DNA from: VGJJ01 sp964480705
GTDB taxonomy: Archaea > Iainarchaeota > Iainarchaeia > Iainarchaeales > VGJJ01
Direction: 5' to 3'
Assembly: GCA_964480705.1 (NCBI GenBank)
Contig: CAYZPC010000001.1
Span: forward strand, 1 to 64,000
DNA length: 64,000 nucleotides
Part shown: piece after piece, positions 25,868 to 33,470 of the stretch
Position numbering within the stretch: position 1 is the first letter of the stretch
Layout: the number at the start of each line of letters is the position of its first letter
Position numbers and translations under genes: made by a program
Notes under the pieces: generated by a model
The model's database searches: none
Seen by the model: only the letters and a program-made list of their open reading frames with translations
What the model was told of the DNA's origin: nothing

Positions 25868-27106
25868 TTAAACACTCTGCGCAATGTTCACATCCACGCT
25901 CGCATTGGCATCTGACGTGGTGTTGGTGTCCATTTGTGCTTCAGCGAGTGCTTTTTCCAATGCAGTCAAATACTCTGAGCATCCTTCCGTTTCCGGGTGG
26001 AGAGTGCAGATGTTTTTCTCTAAACTCTTGTGTCCCACAAACGCGTACGTGCAGTCCAGAACAAATGATGGAGTGTATTTGAGCGGGTTCCACGCGTGCA
26101 TGATTTTGGTGTTGGATACAAGTGTTTGCTCCGCGGGGCTGACATTGTTCAAATCAGTCACGCACGGCACAAATTCTGTGTTCACCGTATTCAAGCTCGC
26201 TCCCGCATCCAGCATGCAGGATTTCATGAAATTAATGTCAATGTTTCCATAGAATTGTGCATTGAAATAACTGCACGACACATAATCATCCAGGAATCCC
26301 ATTGACTCAGCGCACACCGCTCCTTTGTTGCTCAAAAACGCGGCGCTAATTGCTTTGAGGTTGGTTCTCCCATACATGATGGGGTCGTAGTCCACGGTGA
26401 GTGAAGCATACTTGTCCTTCAATCTCTCCAATTCGAGGTGTGCATCAATACACGGTTTACAGTCTCCAAAATCAAGTTGGGCATCCACTCGAATGGTGTT
26501 TTCAGGCACGCTGCATGTTTCGGGTTTTTTGATAAATGTAAGTACTTTCGGCTGGGTGTCCAAAAATTTTTCGGGAACAATAATCCATCCCTTTTTGATG
26601 GTTAATGGGTCCTTGATGAATTGTCCTTGAAGCGCGGCTTGAATCGTGCTGTTCTGGTCTAACCCAATTACATTCACGAGCGCGGTCGGAACATATTCCA
26701 CTCCATACTCGCTCACGAGCTGCTGTCCTTCGGTTGATTTGAAATCAATGGTTTTCAATTCGTATTTGATGTTGGACTCATCCAACTTTGCAAGAATGGT
26801 ATTCGTCTGCGGGCAAATCGTGCATGTCCCATCCACGAGGAGTTTGATTTCCACGGGCTTTACTCCCGGAGTGTTTCCTTCGGTGGGTTGAAATTTAGTA
26901 AAGATGAGAAACCCCACCAAGAGGAGAACGAGAACAATGAATCCGCCAATCATCCATGCGCGAGCGGGAGCATTCTTAGCCGGGGGCGCGGTGTGCGTGT
27001 GGGGGGTTGAATCATGCGCATGCGCGGCGTGTGCCTCTCCTGTGTGGGAGTGGTGCGATTGGTTGGTCGCGTGGTCATGAGAAGGGGTGTTTTCAGGGGT
27101 ATTCAT
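25868..27106 (-). CDS. Membrane-anchored thioredoxin-like protein with His-rich N-terminus
   Basis: The 412-aa protein has a cytoplasmic-type N-tail of about 47 residues that is rich in His (HSHTGEAHAAHAHDSTPHTH), one transmembrane helix (MIGGFIVLVLLLVGFLIF) and two redox-like modules outside. Module 1 carries CTIC (DGTCTICPQTN) with a cis-Pro-like YVPTALV; module 2 has CKPC (FGDCKPCIDAH) and further cysteines. It may form or shuffle disulfides in the many Cys-rich surface proteins encoded nearby; that link is inference. The His tail could bind metal. A box TTTTAAAG lies 25 bp before the ATG. Confidence 0.72.
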   Translation of the reverse strand: MNTPENTPSHDHATNQSHHSHTGEAHAAHAHDSTPHTHTAPPAKNAPARAWMIGGFIVLVLLLVGFLIFTKFQPTEGNTPGVKPVEIKLLVDGTCTICPQTNTILAKLDESNIKYELKTIDFKSTEGQQLVSEYGVEYVPTALVNVIGLDQNSTIQAALQGQFIKDPLTIKKGWIIVPEKFLDTQPKVLTFIKKPETCSVPENTIRVDAQLDFGDCKPCIDAHLELERLKDKYASLTVDYDPIMYGRTNLKAISAAFLSNKGAVCAESMGFLDDYVSCSYFNAQFYGNIDINFMKSCMLDAGASLNTVNTEFVPCVTDLNNVSPAEQTLVSNTKIMHAWNPLKYTPSFVLDCTYAFVGHKSLEKNICTLHPETEGCSEYLTALEKALAEAQMDTNTTSDANASVDVNIAQSV

Positions 27107-27178
27107 ACGTTTTTTTTCCAGGGAATGGCTTTAAAATAGGCAGGAAATCCTAAGCCTATACTGCCTCTCCTCCGCCCT

Positions 27179-27961
27179 ATGACTACTCCCTCGTGGATTG
27201 ATTTCCACACCCACATTTTTGATTCCCCTTCCCTTGCGGAAGCCGCGCGCGATGCTCGTGCGGTGCATGTTTCCCGCTGGCTCGTGAATAGTGTTGATTT
27301 GCCCAATGCCGCGTCACATGAAACGTTGCACGCGCACTATCCCGAGGCCGTGTTAGGTTTGGGGTGGCATCCCGAGCAAGTGATTGAAATTTCTCCCTCC
27401 AAAATTGCGAGCGTGTTGAAGAAGTATTCCCCCCTCGTGAAAAAAGTCTCTTACTTGGGAGAAACCGGCTTGGATTTTTTGTATGGAAAAACTCCTTCTC
27501 ACCAAGCTGCCCAAAAAAAAGTTTTTTCCCAATTTATCGAGTGGTCGCTTGAGCATGATAAATTAATTCAAGTTCACACGCGTCATGCCAAGCAGGAATC
27601 CTTGGATTTGCTCGCGGAAAAAAATGCGGAAAAAGTTATTCTGCACTGGTTTAATGGCAACAAAAAACAGCAGGAATTAATCATTCAAAAAAAATGGGTG
27701 TGCACGGTGGGCCCGACCATACTCAACTCTCCGCACGTGGACAAATTTATTGCCGCGCAGCCCTTGGAATTATTAGGCCTCGAAACCGATTCACCTATTC
27801 CTTTTGACAACACCCCCTCTTCTCCTGCATATATTGTGCGTGTGGCGCGTCGCGTGGCGGAAATAAAAAATGTCTCTTTGGCGGATGTGGCGCGCGCTCA
27901 ACAAGCCATTTTTTCGCGCTTTTTTCCCACCCTTCCTTTAAACCCTCACGCCGAAAAATAA
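27179..27961 (+). CDS. TatD-family metal-dependent hydrolase
   Basis: This 260-aa amidohydrolase-fold protein has DFHTHIFD at the N-terminus for metal binding, GETGLDFLYG with the catalytic Glu, HTRHA, LHWFNG and LGLETDSPIPF with the last Asp. Members act as 3'-5' exonucleases or deoxyribonucleases in quality control. The last metal motif reads ETDSP as in TatD. A signal-less cytosolic protein; the next two genes follow at 6 and 3 bp, suggesting an operon with a small membrane protein and ZPR1. Confidence 0.9.
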   Translation: MTTPSWIDFHTHIFDSPSLAEAARDARAVHVSRWLVNSVDLPNAASHETLHAHYPEAVLGLGWHPEQVIEISPSKIASVLKKYSPLVKKVSYLGETGLDFLYGKTPSHQAAQKKVFSQFIEWSLEHDKLIQVHTRHAKQESLDLLAEKNAEKVILHWFNGNKKQQELIIQKKWVCTVGPTILNSPHVDKFIAAQPLELLGLETDSPIPFDNTPSSPAYIVRVARRVAEIKNVSLADVARAQQAIFSRFFPTLPLNPHAEK

Positions 27962-27967
27962 TAGTAT

Positions 27968-28303
27968 ATGTCCCTCACCCTCCTCCTCATTGGCGGCATT
28001 ATTCTTCTCGCGCTGGGAAACGCAGCCTTGTCTCTTCTCCCGCGCAAATCGCCTCAAACAAGTGTGAAAGTTTCATTCATCCCTCCTTCTGCAGCCCCCT
28101 TGTCCACTTCCTCTTCGGACGCGAAGCTTGACGCGCATATTTCTTCCACTTCACAAAAATTTTCATTGCTCTTTTCACGCGTGGAGAAAGTCGAGCACTC
28201 CTTGCTGGAGATTTCCACTAAACTTTCGGGGAATAATTCTTCTTCCCCTTCCGTTGAAACGTGGATTCAAACCGTTCCCGCTCGGAAAAAAAGGAAGCGA
28301 TAA
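27968..28303 (+). CDS. Small membrane-anchored protein, 111 aa
   Basis: An N-terminal helix (MSLTLLLIGGIILLALGNAA) is followed by a Ser/Pro-rich linker and a short coiled-coil-like segment (SLLFSRVEKVEHSLLEISTKL), ending with the basic ARKKRKR. It is not recognised. It lies 6 bp after tatD and 3 bp before the ZPR1 gene. The basic end would face the cytoplasm if the N-terminus is outside. Confidence 0.6.
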   Translation: MSLTLLLIGGIILLALGNAALSLLPRKSPQTSVKVSFIPPSAAPLSTSSSDAKLDAHISSTSQKFSLLFSRVEKVEHSLLEISTKLSGNNSSSPSVETWIQTVPARKKRKR

Positions 28304-28306
28304 TTC

Positions 28307-28894
28307 ATGTCCGCGCGCCACGCGATTAATCAATCCAACCACTATTCTGCGGTTCACACGTCCTGCCCGCAGTGTGAAAAACAGTGCACTATTGTTCAAG
28401 TTCCAGAAACCATTCCCCTGTTTGGTCAGATTATTTTGCAAACCATCGCGTGCACCCACTGCGGTTTCAAGTGGTCCGATGTCATGAGCGTGGAAGTCCA
28501 CGAGCCCATTGGGTATGAGGCTAAAATTGATAGCGAGAAGGATTTGGAAATTAAGCTCGTGCGCAACTCCTCTGGAACAGTGGAAATTCCCGAGCTGGGT
28601 GTCACCCTCGAACCGGCTTCTCTTTCCGAGGGTTTTTTCACCAACATGGAGGGCTTGCTCGAGCGCGTGGAGAATGTGCTTCACATGATGATTCGCTCCG
28701 GCACCCCGGAACAAAAAAAGGGCGCGGAGGAAGTAATGAAATTGTTGAAGAAATGCAAAGAGGGAAAACATCCCTTCACCGTTCGTGTGCTCGATCCGTT
28801 TGGAGGAAGTGCACTCATTGGAAAAAATGTCACGCGTTTCAAACTATCTAAAGAACAAATTGCTTCTCTCAAAAAGGGCGTTTCGTTCGCGTAA
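28307..28894 (+). CDS. ZPR1 zinc-finger domain protein
   Basis: The 195-aa protein has one C4 zinc finger, TSCPQCEKQCTIVQVPETIP followed by CTHCGFKW, and then the ZPR1 beta domain (VEVHEPIGYEAKIDSEKDLE, VEIPELGVTLEPASLSEGF). A helical middle precedes FTVRVLDPFGGSALIG. Archaeal ZPR1 has a single module, eukaryal ZPR1 two. The eukaryal protein works as a chaperone for eEF1A; the archaeal role is presumably similar but unproven. It closes the tatD operon. Confidence 0.9.
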   Translation: MSARHAINQSNHYSAVHTSCPQCEKQCTIVQVPETIPLFGQIILQTIACTHCGFKWSDVMSVEVHEPIGYEAKIDSEKDLEIKLVRNSSGTVEIPELGVTLEPASLSEGFFTNMEGLLERVENVLHMMIRSGTPEQKKGAEEVMKLLKKCKEGKHPFTVRVLDPFGGSALIGKNVTRFKLSKEQIASLKKGVSFA

Positions 28895-28932
28895 TTATTG
28901 TCTCAATACCCTATTGCTCTTTTCCCCCTGAC

Positions 28933-29634
28933 CTATTCGGAGGAATTCCGTTTCCACGTCTTCCGTTCGCCATGGTTTCCACTCTCATTTCGCGTGTGTT
29001 TGGCGACAATGCTCGCCGCGCTCACACTCGCTTCTGTATCATCTGCTTTTTCTTGAAACACAATTCCTTTCATTCCTTTTTTGAGTGCTCGTCCATCCAT
29101 AATCGTAATAGCTTCTGGAAAAAATTCCTGCACCATGTTGTGCATATGTTGTGCCGCGCTGGCTTCAATATCATTCATTGTTTTTCCTTCCGTGCGTAAA
29201 GAGTCGATTGTTTCTGCGTTGAACGACACGCTTATTTGCATCAAACTTTTTCCCGTGGCTTCTGTGTATTTTTTTTTAACATCACTTGTTTTTTTGGAAT
29301 CTCGAAGCGTGCGAAGCGAGTTGCGCCAACCCAACACGCCCGATATCACGAGGGGCCCGTCTCTCTCTCCTCTTCCCACTTCATCAATTCCAAACACGAG
29401 TTCATCCATTTCTTTTCCTAACACTTCAACCAGTTTTTCGCTCACGGCTTTTTCGACATCCGTGTTTGCTCCCTGTATCACGACTTTTCCGCTCGTGTAG
29501 AATGTCACATTCGTCTTTCCCACTTGCAAGCGTGCCAACTCATACTTGGAGGGGGTGGGCAGCGTTGGGTAGTCTTTCCATGCTTCGAGTATTTTGTCCA
29601 CTTCCTTTGTTGAGAGTGAGAGGGTGGTCACCAT
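28933..29634 (-). CDS. RNase HIII-like protein
   Basis: The 233-aa protein has an N-terminal TBP-like domain typical of RNase HIII (KYELARLQVGKTNVTFYTSG, then KVVIQG) and a C-terminal RNase H type 2 core. Acidic residues are placed in GIDEVGRGERDGP (D and E), the DSKK segment, MDGRAL and KADDTEASVSAASIVAKHTR. The first motif resembles RNase HII (GIDEAGRG) more than RNase HIII. Only about 18 residues follow ASIVAKHTR, where relatives have several more helices, so the end may be truncated or frameshifted. A GGAGG ribosome site precedes the ATG. It would remove RNA from RNA/DNA hybrids if active. Confidence 0.8.
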   Translation of the reverse strand: MVTTLSLSTKEVDKILEAWKDYPTLPTPSKYELARLQVGKTNVTFYTSGKVVIQGANTDVEKAVSEKLVEVLGKEMDELVFGIDEVGRGERDGPLVISGVLGWRNSLRTLRDSKKTSDVKKKYTEATGKSLMQISVSFNAETIDSLRTEGKTMNDIEASAAQHMHNMVQEFFPEAITIMDGRALKKGMKGIVFQEKADDTEASVSAASIVAKHTRNESGNHGERKTWKRNSSE

Positions 29635-29699
29635 ACTCCCTCCATGGTTTTCGGGGTATTTAAGGAAGGATATTTGAAGGGTTCCCCGCTCAAGATAGG

Positions 29700-29761
29700 T
29701 GGTAATGATGATGTAAACCCCGTCTGACTCCGGGATGATGACTTAACTCACATCTGAACCA
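29700..29761 (+). ncRNA. Box C/D sRNA
   Basis: All four boxes are exact: C ATGATGA (29705-29711), D' CTGA (29724-29727), C' ATGATGA (29735-29741) and D CTGA (29754-29757). Both guide spacers are 12 nt and the D'-C' spacer is 7 nt, the standard archaeal layout. The ends TGGT (29700-29703) and ACCA (29758-29761) pair and leave a three-base loop before the C box, as a kink-turn requires. It should guide 2'-O-methylation with L7Ae, Nop5 and fibrillarin. Both guides point to G residues at the fifth position; I could not name the target RNA. Confidence 0.88.
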
Positions 29762-29762
29762 T

Positions 29763-29795
29763 GAACTTTTTCAAAAGTTCAATCAAAACCGAATC
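29763..29795 (+). repeat. Dispersed repeat, copy C
   Basis: GAACTTTT-TC-AAAAGTTC is followed by AATCAAAACC, with a second AATCAAAACCC ten bases later. It begins one base after the C/D sRNA stem, so it may serve as its 3' end signal. Confidence 0.6.
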
Positions 29796-29869
29796 AAAAC
29801 CCGCCAAGGCATCTTTTGCGAACCAAGCAAACGTTGTTTGCTGGCATGATAAACCATTGGTTTACCATG

Positions 29870-29923
29870 AAGTTTGATCAAAAGCCTACATGTGGGTTTG
29901 TGCCCAAATTCCCGGTAGTTGTT
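29870..29923 (+). repeat. Dispersed repeat, copy D
   Basis: AAGTTTGATCAAAAGCCTAC is followed by a GTGGGTTTG/CAAATTCCC hairpin and CGGTAGTTGTTC, matching copies A and F from the core to the final CGGTAGT. The first hairpin is replaced by the palindrome TAAACCATTGGTTTA. The gap 29796-29869 also holds AGCAAAC/GTTTGCT. No gene is seen in 29796-29978. Confidence 0.7.
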
Positions 29924-29978
29924 CTTCTCCCTTTGGTTGGCACATACCTTTTTATTTCAGGATTTTTTCCCTAGGAGT

Positions 29979-30362
29979 ATGAATCGTGATTTATTGCCGT
30001 TGCTTGGATTATTTTTTCTCGTGATTGCCATTGCGAGCATTGCTACGGGTTATGGTGGCGCATTTGCTCCGGATGTGATGGGTCATACTTCCGATGAAAT
30101 AAATCTTGATATTACTACCGTGTCGAGCGGCGTGACATGCACGAATGGTTCCAGTACCACGTGTACGGTTTCCTGCCCCACTCCCGGTGCAAATGAAGAG
30201 TATGTCGTTCTCTCCGGAATTTGTCAGAGTTCGAGTCCCACTGTCGCGTGGAGGCAGATTGGTTCGCGCGATTCCACGAGTTGGACGTGCCAGGACATGT
30301 CACACACTCCCGGACAGTTGATGGTTGCCATTGTGCATTGTTTGAAAGGCGGCACGCCATAA
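29979..30362 (+). CDS. GH[ST]xxEI surface protein, paralog 1
   Basis: The 127-aa protein starts MNRDLLPLLGLFFLVIAIAS, one membrane helix, then YGGAFAPDVMGHTSDEI and a Cys-rich outer domain: C near 44, C-x3-C, GIC, WTC and a final VHC, six cysteines in the order shared by four neighbours. The ATG at 29979 follows an A/T box (CTTTTTATT) 27 bp upstream and AGGAG close to the start. No known family is recognised. An N-terminal anchor plus small disulfide domain suggests a minor pilin-like or fibre subunit, which is inference. Confidence 0.72.
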   Translation: MNRDLLPLLGLFFLVIAIASIATGYGGAFAPDVMGHTSDEINLDITTVSSGVTCTNGSSTTCTVSCPTPGANEEYVVLSGICQSSSPTVAWRQIGSRDSTSWTCQDMSHTPGQLMVAIVHCLKGGTP

Positions 30363-30374
30363 TTGGGTTTTGCG

Positions 30375-31271
30375 ATGATTCGTCAAAATTTTTTCCGCAA
30401 TTATTTTACGTGGGGCGTTTTCATTTTGCTCGCTGCCCTTGCGGTAGCAGCTGCGGGGAGTTGGCCGCAATTATTTGGTCACACTGCCAATGAGATTGAA
30501 CCCATTGTCATGGAAAAAACGCTCTCATGTGCGGGAACATCCTGCCACTTGGATTGTGATCCTGGCTACGCTGCGTTTTCGGGTTCATGCACCACTTCCG
30601 AAACGAATGGTCATTGGAACTTGTTCGGTGCGAGCTCCGACCATCGGGGTTGGGATTGTGTGGATGGCACTGCTTCGCACACTTCTACTATTACGATTGA
30701 CCTCACGTGCGTGAAAACGTCGTTCAATTCTTCTTCAAATCCCTTTTGCGGAAACTACGTGGTGGAGCCCCCTGAAGTCTGTGACGGACCCAACATTAAG
30801 GATATTGATTGTGAAGACTATGTTTTGAGTTCGGGCACGCAGATCTGCAATGGTTCCATTGGTGCGTGTGCTAACACGTGTGATGGGGTAAATATTTCGC
30901 AATGCGAGTATTGTGATGTGGGCGACTGTACGGTGCCTGGAGAAATTAAATGCGCGGATGGAACGTGCGCTCCTATTTGTGATGCTGCCTCAGGCGGTCC
31001 AATGGGTCCTTCTGGTCGCACGCTTGATTCAGACCCTGCTCCTGGTTCTGGGTGGTATTATCCTCCCGGCCCTCCTTTGCCTCCGCCTCCAGTTGGTCCG
31101 GGTCCCACTCCTATTTGTGGAGATGGATTAGTTAATCAACCATCAGAAGAATGTGAGGTTGATGCAGATTGTGGTCCGCCACTTTGTGTTTCAACTGGTC
31201 CTGGCGAGCCGCCCGTTTGTTATCCGTGGATTTGTCAGTCCGATTGTACGTGCTGGACGACTTTGCCGTAG
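30375..31271 (+). CDS. GH[ST]xxEI surface protein, paralog 2, with long Cys-rich tail
   Basis: The 298-aa protein has an anchor helix (WGVFILLAALAVAAAGSWP), the motif FGHTANEI and the six-Cys domain of its neighbours, then about 190 further residues. The tail has NPFCGNYVVEPPEVCDG and CGDGLVNQPSEECEVD, which resemble the CGNGxxExGExCDD Cys-rich repeats of bacterial surface proteins, and a Pro-rich linker (YPPGPPLPPPPVGPGPTP). It starts 12 bp after paralog 1, so both share a transcript. The first in-frame codon is TTG at 30363, but ATG 30375 fits the anchor better. Confidence 0.72.
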   Translation: MIRQNFFRNYFTWGVFILLAALAVAAAGSWPQLFGHTANEIEPIVMEKTLSCAGTSCHLDCDPGYAAFSGSCTTSETNGHWNLFGASSDHRGWDCVDGTASHTSTITIDLTCVKTSFNSSSNPFCGNYVVEPPEVCDGPNIKDIDCEDYVLSSGTQICNGSIGACANTCDGVNISQCEYCDVGDCTVPGEIKCADGTCAPICDAASGGPMGPSGRTLDSDPAPGSGWYYPPGPPLPPPPVGPGPTPICGDGLVNQPSEECEVDADCGPPLCVSTGPGEPPVCYPWICQSDCTCWTTLP

Positions 31272-31299
31272 TGTTGAAAAAATTCTACACGGTCAAAAA

Positions 31300-31366
31300 G
31301 AAACTCTGGCCGAGGGATTGTGAAACAATTCCTCCACACCTGCCCGCCAGATGTCAATGGCGCGAG
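31300..31366 (-). repeat. tRNA-trailer hairpin module after tRNA-Leu(CAG)
   Basis: On the minus strand the tRNA is followed by CGCCATTGACATCTGGCGGG (a CGCCA/TGGCG hairpin), then AGGTGTGGAGG, an imperfect GAGGAATTG/CAATCCCTC hairpin and a T-rich run. The first hairpin differs at few positions from those after tRNA-Val and tRNA-Ile(TAT). Confidence 0.65.
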
Positions 31367-31450
31367 TGCACGAGGGAGGATTCGAACCTCCGAAGGTACT
31401 AAACCACCAGAGTCTGAATCTGGCCCCTTAGACCGCTTGGGTACCCGTGC
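31367..31450 (-). tRNA. tRNA-Leu (anticodon CAG)
   Basis: An 84-nt class II tRNA: acceptor GCACGGG/CTCGTGC, anticodon loop TTCAGAC (CAG), a long variable arm, T loop TTCGAAT, discriminator A. It lies on the opposite strand between paralogs 2 and 3 of the surface-protein cluster. Confidence 0.95.
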
Positions 31451-31537
31451 GTGATATATTTTCGTGGAATTTACCATTTAAACAAACCCGCTTCGTTTGG
31501 AGGTTTGCTTTATATTGGAGGGGTGTTTTTTCTTGGA

Positions 31538-31996
31538 ATGGAAAACCCTCGCGATACACTTTTTTCGATGCCCGTGCAGTTTGTTCTAGTGTTGGGCGGT
31601 GTCATTGCCCTTATTGCGTTTGTTTCGGCGTATGGAACGAACAATCCGACTATTTTTGGCCATTCTTCCGATGAAATTGAGTTTCCCATGATTCCCAATG
31701 AGCGGGATTGTTCGAATGGTCTTGGTCAGTGTCGCGTGAGTTGTGCAGATCCTTCGACTCAGCGCATAATCACGGGAAGTTGTGTCACTTCAAACGGGTG
31801 GGCGATGACGGTAATGGGTTTAGATGATGCAGACACTCCTGTTGCCATTGATGATGTCTGGGATTGTACAGATTTATTGTCGTGCAACAATAATGGTTCG
31901 TGCGACCCGAATGAAACGAATGCGAATTGTCCTTCGGATTGTACAACGGCTCCCGGCGTATTAATCGCGCGCGTGGTGTGTGTGACGGAGAACTAA
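31538..31996 (+). CDS. GH[ST]xxEI surface protein, paralog 3
   Basis: The 152-aa protein has an anchor helix (VQFVLVLGGVIALIAFVSAY), then NPTIFGHSSDEI and the shared Cys-domain: RDC, C-x3-C, GSC, WDC and a final VVC. An extra loop LLSCNNNGSCDPNETNANC is inserted before the last cysteine and looks like a small calcium-type CxxxxxxCDPxE repeat. The ATG at 31538 has a box (TTTATATTG) 26 bp upstream, which starts a second transcription unit after tRNA-Leu. It is followed after 2 bp by paralog 4. Confidence 0.72.
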   Translation: MENPRDTLFSMPVQFVLVLGGVIALIAFVSAYGTNNPTIFGHSSDEIEFPMIPNERDCSNGLGQCRVSCADPSTQRIITGSCVTSNGWAMTVMGLDDADTPVAIDDVWDCTDLLSCNNNGSCDPNETNANCPSDCTTAPGVLIARVVCVTEN

Positions 31997-31998
31997 TC

Positions 31999-32370
31999 AT
32001 GAATCGTTTTATTTCCTGGGAGATGGTGGGGGGATTTTTTCTCTTGCTCATTGCGTTGGGGGTAGCGTATGGTGGAAACACTCCCAGTCAATTGGGTCAT
32101 TCTCCGGATGAAATAAAGTGGGTCGTTGCCACGTATGTGGAAAATTGTGATAGTGGAACAGCGGATGGTTCATGCATCGCATCTTGCGCGCAGCCTTTTG
32201 AGCGTGCGATTGGGGGAAGTTGTGTGGCACAATTAGGATATGCCTTTAGTGGATGGGCTGTCACGGATGCATTGGACAACCAGGTCGCGTGGGAGTGCAC
32301 CGATCGCACGCACGATTTTGGTGCCGTGTTGCGTGCGCAAGTGAATTGTTTGAAAACCGGGGGACCATAA
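31999..32370 (+). CDS. GH[ST]xxEI surface protein, paralog 4
   Basis: The 123-aa protein is the simplest member: MNRFISWEMVGGFFLLLIAL anchor, YGGNTPSQLGHSPDEI, then the six-Cys domain (ENC, SCIASC, GSC, WEC, VNC) and the end LKTGGP. The end LKGGTP of paralog 1 is nearly the same, and both begin MNR, so these two are the closest pair. It sits between paralogs 3 and 5 with no real spacing, so the three are co-transcribed. Confidence 0.72.
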   Translation: MNRFISWEMVGGFFLLLIALGVAYGGNTPSQLGHSPDEIKWVVATYVENCDSGTADGSCIASCAQPFERAIGGSCVAQLGYAFSGWAVTDALDNQVAWECTDRTHDFGAVLRAQVNCLKTGGP

Positions 32371-33465
32371 ATGAAGTCGCACCGCCCTATTCCTTTTGTG
32401 TTGGGAATTATTCTCCTAGTTGTTTCGGCTGGCGTGGTTGCCTACTTGAGTGGCGGTCCCGCCAATTTTTTTGGTCATTCTCCCGGAGAAATTGAAAATG
32501 ATTTCATTACGGTTACACAAGCGTGTAATGATATGACCACGTCGGGCGGACAATACAAGTTTTGTGAAGCGTTGTGCCCGACAGGGGTTATTGATTATTA
32601 CGCGCTGAGCGGTTCGTGCAAAACCATCGTGAATGATTTTCCCACTAATGATAGTGGTTACCGCTACAATTTGTCTGGCGTAATGCCCGACTTGAAAGGA
32701 TGGAGTTGTTTCAATGGGGATTTAGCAAATGATTCGAGTGAGTACATTGAAGCCTCGGTGATTTGCGCTCGCACGGGGGGATACTCTCCCATTCCCTATC
32801 AATTTTGCGGAAATTATCGCATTGAACCCTCTACCGGTCAACCCGGCAGTGTGAATGAAGTGTGCGACACCACCAATTTTGGAGATTGGTTGGATTGTAC
32901 TGATTTTCTCACGGGCGGCGGAGTGTCATTGTGCAATGGTTCCCTCTCCTGCGGGGCAACGTGTGGCGGGTTTGACATTTCTCATTGTACGTATTGTAAT
33001 GGTGGTTGTTCCCCTGGGCGGCAATTATGCGCGAATGGCACGTGCCAAGCCGATTGCTCGGGCAGCGGAGGAGTTGCTCCCGGAAGTAAACTCGTTGGTC
33101 CGGCTGGGAACAATTGCCAGCCCGGCGTTCCATGTGGGAGTGTGCCGGACACGTGGACGAATCCCGGCTTCTGCGGAGATGGCGGTTCAACGGGAGGCAT
33201 TCCTGGTCCTGGCGAAGCATGTGATGGAGATGATAGTTTTTGCTCATCCTACGGCACGTTAGGCGTGGTCTGCCCGGATGGCACGAGTGTTTCTTCCGGA
33301 TACACGTGCACCAACACTTGCGCATGTGAACCCAATCCCACTCCCTGTTGTACCGATGCCTTTGGCTCTCCGCAGTGTAGGGATAATTTAGATTGCGGCT
33401 TCGCCCAGACTGAAACGGGCATGGCGCATGGTATATGTGTGCTTGGGTGCTGCACCTATGGGTAG
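32371..33465 (+). CDS. GH[ST]xxEI surface protein, paralog 5, with long Cys-rich tail
   Basis: The 364-aa protein has an anchor (FVLGIILLVVSAGVVAYLSG), FFGHSPGEI, the six-Cys domain with LSGSC and GWSC, then a tail homologous to that of paralog 2: FCGNYRIEP, VCDTTNFGDWLDC, LCNGSLSCGATC, ISHCTYC and LCANGTCQADC. A Gly/Pro-rich linker and a further Cys-rich unit (CGDGGSTGGIPGPGEACDGD) complete it. It begins immediately after the stop of paralog 4. More than 40 cysteines make an extracellular, disulfide-bonded fold likely. Confidence 0.72.
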   Translation: MKSHRPIPFVLGIILLVVSAGVVAYLSGGPANFFGHSPGEIENDFITVTQACNDMTTSGGQYKFCEALCPTGVIDYYALSGSCKTIVNDFPTNDSGYRYNLSGVMPDLKGWSCFNGDLANDSSEYIEASVICARTGGYSPIPYQFCGNYRIEPSTGQPGSVNEVCDTTNFGDWLDCTDFLTGGGVSLCNGSLSCGATCGGFDISHCTYCNGGCSPGRQLCANGTCQADCSGSGGVAPGSKLVGPAGNNCQPGVPCGSVPDTWTNPGFCGDGGSTGGIPGPGEACDGDDSFCSSYGTLGVVCPDGTSVSSGYTCTNTCACEPNPTPCCTDAFGSPQCRDNLDCGFAQTETGMAHGICVLGCCTYG

Positions 33466-33470
33466 TGTAT

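Noticed and set aside
28175..28771. 198-codon minus-strand frame opposite the ZPR1 operon
   Set aside because: ZPR1 on the plus strand is certain. The antisense product lacks motifs.
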